Of a DNA stretch of 55,551 nucleotides, positions 50,467 through 55,551 are shown piece after piece (positions within the stretch are counted from its first letter, which is position 1; each line of letters opens with the position of its first letter). Both the position numbers and the translations under genes were made by a program. Source of the stretch: Verrucomicrobiales bacterium (GTDB lineage: Bacteria > Verrucomicrobiota > Verrucomicrobiia > Verrucomicrobiales > DEV007); contig JARGOP010000005.1 of the NCBI GenBank assembly GCA_029233965.1, positions 68,431 through 123,981 on the forward strand, written 5' to 3'. The notes beneath the pieces were generated by a model. It was not told the origin of the DNA. It saw only the letters and a program-made list of their open reading frames with translations, and made no database searches.

Positions 50467-53139
50467 ATGAACATCCACGCTCCCCTTTTCGCCGCCCTCA
50501 CGGTTTTCGTCATTCCGCTTGTCGCCGAAGACGGATTGCTTCCCCCGGGTTCGATGCTGCTCCCTGAGTCCGCCCTGCCTGAATACGAGACAGACATTGA
50601 TCACGCCCGCCTCATTCGGGAGCATCCTAAAGCAGTCATTAAATTGGGACAGGAGACTTACCAGCAGGTCTGTCACAACTGCCACGGCGACGTGAACCTT
50701 CCCGGTTCGATTCCGAATTCGTTGCGATTCGCCGAAGGGAAGTTCCACCATGGAAATGATCCCTATACGATGTATCAAACCCTCACCCGGGGCTGGCGAC
50801 TGATGGTTCCGCAAGTGCAACTGACACCCCGGGAGAAATACGCGGTGATTCACTACATTCGGGATCACTTTCTTCAGGAGCACAATCCAGATCAACTCTT
50901 TGAAGTAACGGACGACTATCTGACGAGCCTGCCGACAGGGAAAAGCCTCGGGCCAGTTCCGGTGAAGCGCGAGCCGTGGAAGGACATGGACTATGGACCG
51001 TTCTTGATCGGCACATTTGAACTTTCCACGGAAGAGGAGCGCTCCAAGCCATGGCCAAAGGGAAGCGAGCCGGATTATGTGTCTCCGGATGCGAATATCG
51101 CCTATAAGGCAGTCGCGATCCGATTGGATTCCGGTCCCGGCGGGGTGGCAGCAGGAAGTCAATGGGTCGCTTTCGAACACGATACTTTGCGGGTGGCGGG
51201 AGCTTGGACAGGCGAAGGCTTCATCGACTGGCATGGCATCAACTTCGATGGACGCCACGTCGTTCGCCCGCGAACGGTGGGTGAGCCAGTATTCGAGACG
51301 GCTGATGGCCCGGGCTGGGCCAATCCCACGACGGGCAAATTTGATGACCTCCGCTTTGAAGGTCTCGACGGGCGGAAGTTCGGCCCGTTGCCCCGCGAGT
51401 GGGGGCGATTTGGCGGGATCTACAAGCTAGGCAATTCCGTGGTGGTGAAGTATTCCGTCGGCGATGCGACTATCTTCGAGAGTCACCAAATGTCTTCATC
51501 CGGTGGTCTTGTCAGGCAACTGAATGTCGGGAGATCGTCGAAAGATTTAACGCTGCGACTCGCTAATGCTGGTATCGAAGCGTTCGTGGAGGGAAGCACC
51601 GAAGTTAAGATCGAAACCGCGGATGGGTTCGTGATGGCTACAATTCCGGCGGCGGCGACTCCTGTGAATCTTGCCTTCACCATGGGGAAGGCCAAAGATC
51701 CGAACCCAGCGCAGCCCGAGGATCTGAGGCCCATGACAGCAGGCGGTCCGGCGCAATGGCCGGAAGTCCAGGAAGCGGTCACCATTCGCGGAGACCAGGA
51801 CGGGGCGTTCCAATGGGACAGCTTCGCCATGCCGAATGTGAATCCCTGGAAGAGTCGGCTGCGCGCAAGCGGCATCGATTTTACGCCGGACGGAAAGGCC
51901 GCTATCGTCTGCTGCTGGGATGGCGATGTCTGGCGGGTAGATGGCATCGCGGACGAGAGCGCTGCCACCGCGAAATGGCGCCGAATCGCATCGGGCCTGT
52001 ATCAACCGCTTGGGGTGAAAGTGATGAGCGGCGAAATCCTTGTCACCTGCCGGGATCAGATCGTTCGCCTGCAGGATCTCAACGGCGACGGGGAAACGGA
52101 TTTTTACGAGAACTTCAACAGTGATCATCAGGTGACCGAGCACTTTCACGAGTTCGCGATGGGCTTGCAGGGGGATGAAAAGGGCAATCTCTACTATGCG
52201 AAGAGCGGTCGCCACGCACGGCCTCCGCTGGTGGCGCATCACGGAACGTTGTTGAAGGTGAGCGCCGACGGAAAGGAAACAACGATTCTCGCGAATGGTT
52301 TCCGCGCCGCGAATGGAGTCTGTCGCAATCCGGACGGGACTTTTTTCGTCACCGACCAGGAGGGGCACTGGAACCCGATGAACCGGATCAATCTGGTGAA
52401 AGCGGGCGATCATTTCTACGGCAACATGTGGAGCTACGGGGCTCCCGAAGACAATTCCGATGCAGCGATGGAGCAGCCGCTTTGCTGGGTGGACAAGAGC
52501 TTTGACCGTTCGCCCTCGGAATTACTTTGGGTGGACAGTGAGAAGTGGGGCAACCTGAATGGCAAATTGCTTCATCTGTCCTATGGACACGGCCGACTTG
52601 AGATCGTTCCGCACGAGACCGTCGATGGTCAGGTCCAGGGAGGGCTCAGTCGGCTGCCGATTCCGGATTTTCCCACCGGCACGATGCGCGGCCGCTTTCA
52701 TCCGGGGAACGGCCACCTCTATCTCTGTGGAATGGCCGCCTGGGGCACGGCGCAGATGCAGTTGCCGGGCGGGTTTTACCGGGTCCGGGCCACCGGGAAG
52801 CCGATGCATCTTCCCATTGGACTGCGAGCTACGAAAAGCGGCGTTGAGATCACGTTTTCCGATCCCCTTGATCCTGAGTCAGTCCTTTTAGGAAGGGAGC
52901 TCATCGAGGTCCAAAGTTGGGCATTAAAGCGCTCTGCGAATTATGGATCGAAGCACTACGATGAGAAATCCCACACCGTAAAGAGTGCCACCTTGTCGGA
53001 AGACGGGACGGAGTTGGCACTGGAATTATCCGAAATGTCGCCGGTGTGGCAGATGTCAATTCGCTACCGGTTCAAAGGCGCGAACGGCGATCCTGTCGAA
53101 GGCGAAATCCAGAACACGATTCATCGATTGGCTGAGTAA
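50467..53139 (+). CDS. Secreted DUF6797-like protein with N-terminal cytochrome c and propeller-like C-terminal half
   Basis: ATG 50467 starts a signal peptide (HAPLFAALTVFVIPLVAEDG); the frame upstream crosses the tRNA fragment and is not coding. The 890-residue protein has a cytochrome c motif (VCHNCHGD near residue 75, with methionine candidates such as LMVPQVQ). A domain opening with EPWKDMDYGPFLIGTFEL follows and fits what is called DUF6797 in this phylum. The second half (ASGIDFTPDGKAAIVCCWDG, LYQPLGVKVMSGEILVTCRD, FFVTDQEGHWNPMNRINLVK) is a six-bladed sugar dehydrogenase-like propeller. A periplasmic dehydrogenase passing electrons to its own haem is a fair inference; the substrate is unknown. 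It lies upstream of the second ECF/FecR module and may be its target. Confidence 0.85.
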   Translation: MNIHAPLFAALTVFVIPLVAEDGLLPPGSMLLPESALPEYETDIDHARLIREHPKAVIKLGQETYQQVCHNCHGDVNLPGSIPNSLRFAEGKFHHGNDPYTMYQTLTRGWRLMVPQVQLTPREKYAVIHYIRDHFLQEHNPDQLFEVTDDYLTSLPTGKSLGPVPVKREPWKDMDYGPFLIGTFELSTEEERSKPWPKGSEPDYVSPDANIAYKAVAIRLDSGPGGVAAGSQWVAFEHDTLRVAGAWTGEGFIDWHGINFDGRHVVRPRTVGEPVFETADGPGWANPTTGKFDDLRFEGLDGRKFGPLPREWGRFGGIYKLGNSVVVKYSVGDATIFESHQMSSSGGLVRQLNVGRSSKDLTLRLANAGIEAFVEGSTEVKIETADGFVMATIPAAATPVNLAFTMGKAKDPNPAQPEDLRPMTAGGPAQWPEVQEAVTIRGDQDGAFQWDSFAMPNVNPWKSRLRASGIDFTPDGKAAIVCCWDGDVWRVDGIADESAATAKWRRIASGLYQPLGVKVMSGEILVTCRDQIVRLQDLNGDGETDFYENFNSDHQVTEHFHEFAMGLQGDEKGNLYYAKSGRHARPPLVAHHGTLLKVSADGKETTILANGFRAANGVCRNPDGTFFVTDQEGHWNPMNRINLVKAGDHFYGNMWSYGAPEDNSDAAMEQPLCWVDKSFDRSPSELLWVDSEKWGNLNGKLLHLSYGHGRLEIVPHETVDGQVQGGLSRLPIPDFPTGTMRGRFHPGNGHLYLCGMAAWGTAQMQLPGGFYRVRATGKPMHLPIGLRATKSGVEITFSDPLDPESVLLGRELIEVQSWALKRSANYGSKHYDEKSHTVKSATLSEDGTELALELSEMSPVWQMSIRYRFKGANGDPVEGEIQNTIHRLAE

Positions 53140-53230
53140 CGAAGCGGCGATTTTCAGAGGGAAAAAAGATTCGATAAGAGGCGGGCAATTTCTGCCGGAC
53201 GCGAAGTATCCTAAGTAGCCCGATTTTTGC

Positions 53231-53782
53231 ATGGCATCACCCGAAGACATCAACCAGGAAGATTTCGTCCGCCTCTATTCGCGACACGAAAGAAACGTGC
53301 GGGCTTTCGTGACCTCGCTGCTTCCTCGTTGGGAAGGTGTGGATGAGGTGATGCAGGAAACCAGCCTCGTGATGTGGCGGAAGTTTGACCAGTTCGATCC
53401 TGACAGACCGGGGTCGAATTTTATCGACTGGGCTTTCATGATCGCGAGGTATGAGGTGCTTCGCTATCGCCGCAAAAAGGCAACAAGCCGACTGGTGTTC
53501 AGCGAGGATGTTTACGAATTGCTGGCGACGGAAGCGGCGGAAGTGGCCGCAGATCAACCCGCGCGACATCGGGCGTTGCAGGATTGCCTGACCCGCCTGG
53601 AGCCGGCCCAATTAAAACTGATTCAGCCCGTTTATGCAGACGGGGTCTCGATCAAGAATGCGGCGGCTTTGGTTGGCCGAACCCCGACCGGTCTCTACAA
53701 GGCGCTGGCGAGAATTCGTCGTAATCTACGTCGCTGTATTGAGCTCACCCTTTCAGAGGCCCGGATGAAAGGATCAGCATGA
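53231..53782 (+). CDS. ECF sigma factor, Rhodopirellula/Verrucomicrobium type (second module)
   Basis: The 183-residue protein has sigma region 2 (FVRLYSRHERNVRAFVTSLL, VDEVMQETSLVMWRKFDQFD, NFIDWAFMIARYEVLRYRRK) and region 4 (CLTRLEPAQLKLIQPVYADG, VSIKNAAALVGRTPTGLYKA). The VDEVMQETSLVMWRK and DWAFMIARYEVL segments mark the subgroup typical of planctomycetes and verrucomicrobia. The stop overlaps the FecR-LamG gene start by four bases (ATGA), so the two are co-translated, and the downstream protein is the likely anti-sigma factor. It starts 91 bases after the DUF6797-like gene. It probably controls its own operon and possibly the cytochrome gene upstream. Confidence 0.93.
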   Translation: MASPEDINQEDFVRLYSRHERNVRAFVTSLLPRWEGVDEVMQETSLVMWRKFDQFDPDRPGSNFIDWAFMIARYEVLRYRRKKATSRLVFSEDVYELLATEAAEVAADQPARHRALQDCLTRLEPAQLKLIQPVYADGVSIKNAAALVGRTPTGLYKALARIRRNLRRCIELTLSEARMKGSA

Positions 53783-55359
53783 ATTTGGAGAAGCGACATC
53801 TTGAACTGATTGACGGCTATTGCTCGGGCTCTTTGAGTGATGAAGAATTTGCGGAGCTGGAAGAAGCTCTGCGGAAGGATGCTGCCTTGAGACGGGAACT
53901 GCTCGAATCCCGGATGCTTGAATCCGAGCTGCGAGAATATGCCGCCGTGCTGGAGAAGCAGCCGCTCGGAGATAATGAGGACGCGGCCGGGAAAGTTCAC
54001 ACGATTCGCCGTCTGAAAATCGAAGTCTGGGCGATGGCAGCCGCGATTGCTGTCCTCGTTGGCGGGGTTGCCTTTCTTGCGCTGAGGCCAGGCGATCGGG
54101 GCGAGGTGGCCGTTGCCTCTCCTGAACTCGATCCCGGGGTAGCCGTTCTCACCAGAGCCATCGACGCAAGCTGGGAAAATCGCAGTGTCCGCACGGGTGA
54201 TTCGATGCCGCCGGGAAGATGGAAGCTTTTGTCCGGCGTGGCGGAGTTTCAATTCTACAACGGTGCCTCTGTGATTCTGGAAGCTCCGGCTGATCTGGAA
54301 ATCGTCTCGGAGAACGGCGGTGTTCTTCACGCCGGAAAACTGCGGGCCGACGTGCCGCATCATGCTCACGGGTTTACCATCGCGACCGAAACAGTTGAGC
54401 TTGTTGACCTCGGAACTTCGTTCGGCATGGAGGTTGGTAGCGATTTCGACACCGAAGTTCACGTTTTTGACGGCAAGGTGGAACTCTTTGATGTAGGCAG
54501 TGAAAAGCTTCCGGGTGAGGGCCGGGAACTGCTGGGAGGCGAAGGGCTGCTTTTGCCGATATCAGGAGAAACGTCTCCAATTTCCGCCGACGCCTCCCGT
54601 TTCCTTGATCCGAGCCGGTTTGAAAAAGGAGCACGGGCGCGGTATGAGCGTTGGAAGTCCTCAGCTGAGAAATGGAAGAGCCATTCTCATCTCGTCGCCC
54701 GTTACGATTTCGAGACCGATCCAGGCCCGCTGCGGGTTCTACCGAATCGATCGTCGCGACGCGATGATGGTCTTCGCGGATCCATCATCGGCGCTAACTG
54801 GAGTTCCGGACGCTGGCCGGACAAGGGCGCGCTCGACTTCAAGCGCCCCGGCGACCGGGTGCGAATCGAAGTGCCACGAGCGGCAAAATCTGTGACCCTG
54901 ATTGCCTGGTTGCGGATCGACGGGCTCGAAAAAGGATTCCAATCAATCCTTCTCAGTGATGGTTGGGATCGTCCAGGTGCCTTTCATTGGCAAATCCACA
55001 GGGACGGTTATCTCGAACTTGGAGTCTGGCACGGCGACCAGAATGTAACGCCGAACTCGCAGGCGATCTTTGAGATGCAGCCTGCGGACTTTGGTCGCTG
55101 GATGCAGTTGGCCGTGGTCTACGATGGAGACAAAAAATCGGTGACCCACTACCGCGACGGGGAGGTGCTGGGCGAGGTGCCTTTACCGGTTGTCGTTCCC
55201 ATCGCGATTGGGAAAGCGGAGATTGGAAACTGGAGCCCACCGCCCCAGGACGCCCGCCAGATTCGTCAGTTCAACGGGCGGATCGATGAAATGTTGATTT
55301 TCGATGTCGCCCTCAATCCGACAGAAATCGGAGCTGCCTACGAGAACGGGAAACCCTGA
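53779..55359 (+). CDS. Anti-sigma FecR-LamG membrane sensor
   Basis: The 526-residue protein starts with a cytoplasmic anti-sigma-like region (LELIDGYCSGSLSDEEFAEL, about 1-60) and one membrane helix near 80-103 (VWAMAAAIAVLVGGVAFLAL). The periplasmic part has a FecR domain (about 125-235: SVILEAPADLEIVSENGGVL, ELVDLGTSFGMEV, VHVFDGKVELF) and a LamG/concanavalin-like domain (about 300-525: VTLIAWLRIDGLEKGFQSIL, RWMQLAVVYDGDK, FNGRIDEMLIFDVALNP). This is the usual design in the phylum: the outer domains sense glycan or another signal and release the ECF sigma factor. The four-base overlap with the sigma gene supports the pairing. It contrasts with 7742-11266, where cytochrome/DUF1553 domains occupy the place of FecR-LamG. 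Confidence 0.92.
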   Translation: MNLEKRHLELIDGYCSGSLSDEEFAELEEALRKDAALRRELLESRMLESELREYAAVLEKQPLGDNEDAAGKVHTIRRLKIEVWAMAAAIAVLVGGVAFLALRPGDRGEVAVASPELDPGVAVLTRAIDASWENRSVRTGDSMPPGRWKLLSGVAEFQFYNGASVILEAPADLEIVSENGGVLHAGKLRADVPHHAHGFTIATETVELVDLGTSFGMEVGSDFDTEVHVFDGKVELFDVGSEKLPGEGRELLGGEGLLLPISGETSPISADASRFLDPSRFEKGARARYERWKSSAEKWKSHSHLVARYDFETDPGPLRVLPNRSSRRDDGLRGSIIGANWSSGRWPDKGALDFKRPGDRVRIEVPRAAKSVTLIAWLRIDGLEKGFQSILLSDGWDRPGAFHWQIHRDGYLELGVWHGDQNVTPNSQAIFEMQPADFGRWMQLAVVYDGDKKSVTHYRDGEVLGEVPLPVVVPIAIGKAEIGNWSPPPQDARQIRQFNGRIDEMLIFDVALNPTEIGAAYENGKP

Positions 55360-55373
55360 ACATTTACTCAACT

Positions 55374-55551
55374 ATGAAAACGAAACTATTCATTCTTGCC
55401 GCCGTGCTTTCGGGCGCGCTGACCGCCCATGCCGAACCCGTTAACGCCCTGATCTGGGACGAACGTCAGGATCGTCAGGCGGAAGCCTATGACAATTTTC
55501 TCGGCAACGAGATTGCAAAACGTCTCGGCGAGTCGGCGGAGGATATCGAGA
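55374..55551 (+). CDS. ThuA-like secreted protein (partial, cut by window end)
   Basis: ATG 55374 begins a signal peptide (MKTKLFILAAVLSGALTAHA), followed by EPVNALIWDERQDRQAEAYD and NFLGNEIAKRLGESAEDIE before the window ends. The ALIWDERQ and NFLGNEIAKRL pieces match the start of a ThuA-type domain. Only 59 codons are visible, so the family call rests on little sequence. It follows the FecR-LamG gene after 14 bases on the same strand and is probably a target gene of the second ECF module. Confidence 0.65.
   Translation, partial: MKTKLFILAAVLSGALTAHAEPVNALIWDERQDRQAEAYDNFLGNEIAKRLGESAEDIE

Noticed and set aside
1-55551. CRISPR arrays, insertion sequences, integrase or phage genes
   Set aside because: I saw no regularly spaced repeats and no transposase or integrase motifs, although the tRNA-Met fragment suggests that an integrase acted at some time.

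Overview
The window looks like a chromosomal segment of a high-GC, Gram-negative bacterium of the Planctomycetes-Verrucomicrobia group, most likely a marine verrucomicrobium. The basis is the gene content: six secreted S1 sulfatases, DUF1501 and DUF1549/DUF1553 proteins with planctomycete-type cytochrome c motifs, ECF sigma factors of the Rhodopirellula/Verrucomicrobium type, FecR-LamG anti-sigma proteins, ThuA-like proteins, Tat-exported Gfo/Idh oxidoreductases and a DUF6797-like protein. This assignment is inference from families; no rRNA is present.

Layout. (1) 1-3815: a peptide-modification locus. It has a short Gly/Pro/Glu/Tyr-rich precursor-like gene cut by the window edge, a radical SAM/SPASM maturase of the GrrM/OscB/AmcB (cyclophane-forming) kind, and a divergent ABC exporter. 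(2) 3919-11846, minus strand: an ECF sigma factor; a giant protein joining an anti-sigma-like N-terminus and one membrane helix to c-type cytochrome/DUF1549/DUF1553 domains; a sulfatase; and a DUF1501 protein. All four are tightly or translationally coupled, and a 2-hydroxyacid dehydrogenase follows. (3) 12222-18769, minus strand: sulfatase, sugar isomerase-like, PhoD-like, ThuA-like and a second related sulfatase. (4) 18930-22795, plus strand: a CIA30 + 2x fasciclin secreted protein and a sulfatase with a C-terminal sandwich-like domain. (5) 22900-25711: an ArsR repressor divergent from a split YeeE/YedE sulfur transporter, a DUF3365 haem lipoprotein and a small secreted protein, with a near-perfect operator palindrome in between. 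Gene remnants, including a rhodanese, follow. (6) 26437-34664, minus strand: SDR, type III glutamine synthetase/GMAS-like, Cache-LuxR regulator, DHOD-like protein and NifJ. (7) 34665-41120: a remnant-rich gap, a serine hydrolase, a phosphoesterase with a CBM9-like tail, a PQQ-propeller remnant and a soluble Ser/Thr kinase with a cNMP-like domain. (8) 41395-49971: a glycoside hydrolase-esterase fusion, a sulfatase-ADP-ribosylglycohydrolase fusion, a small secreted protein, a Gfo/Idh oxidoreductase and a sixth sulfatase. (9) 50259-50300: an isolated 3' half of a tRNA-Met(CAU), a typical integrase attachment scar. Beyond it lies a second ECF/FecR-LamG module with a DUF6797-like cytochrome protein and a ThuA-like gene cut by the right edge.

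Taken together, most of the window serves extracellular or periplasmic breakdown of sulfated, acylated polysaccharide, controlled by two ECF/anti-sigma modules. The most unusual items are the radical SAM peptide locus, the anti-sigma/cytochrome/DUF1553 fusion operon, the sulfatase-ADP-ribosylglycohydrolase fusion and the tRNA-Met attachment scar. All calls were made by reading the sequence; no database search was run.
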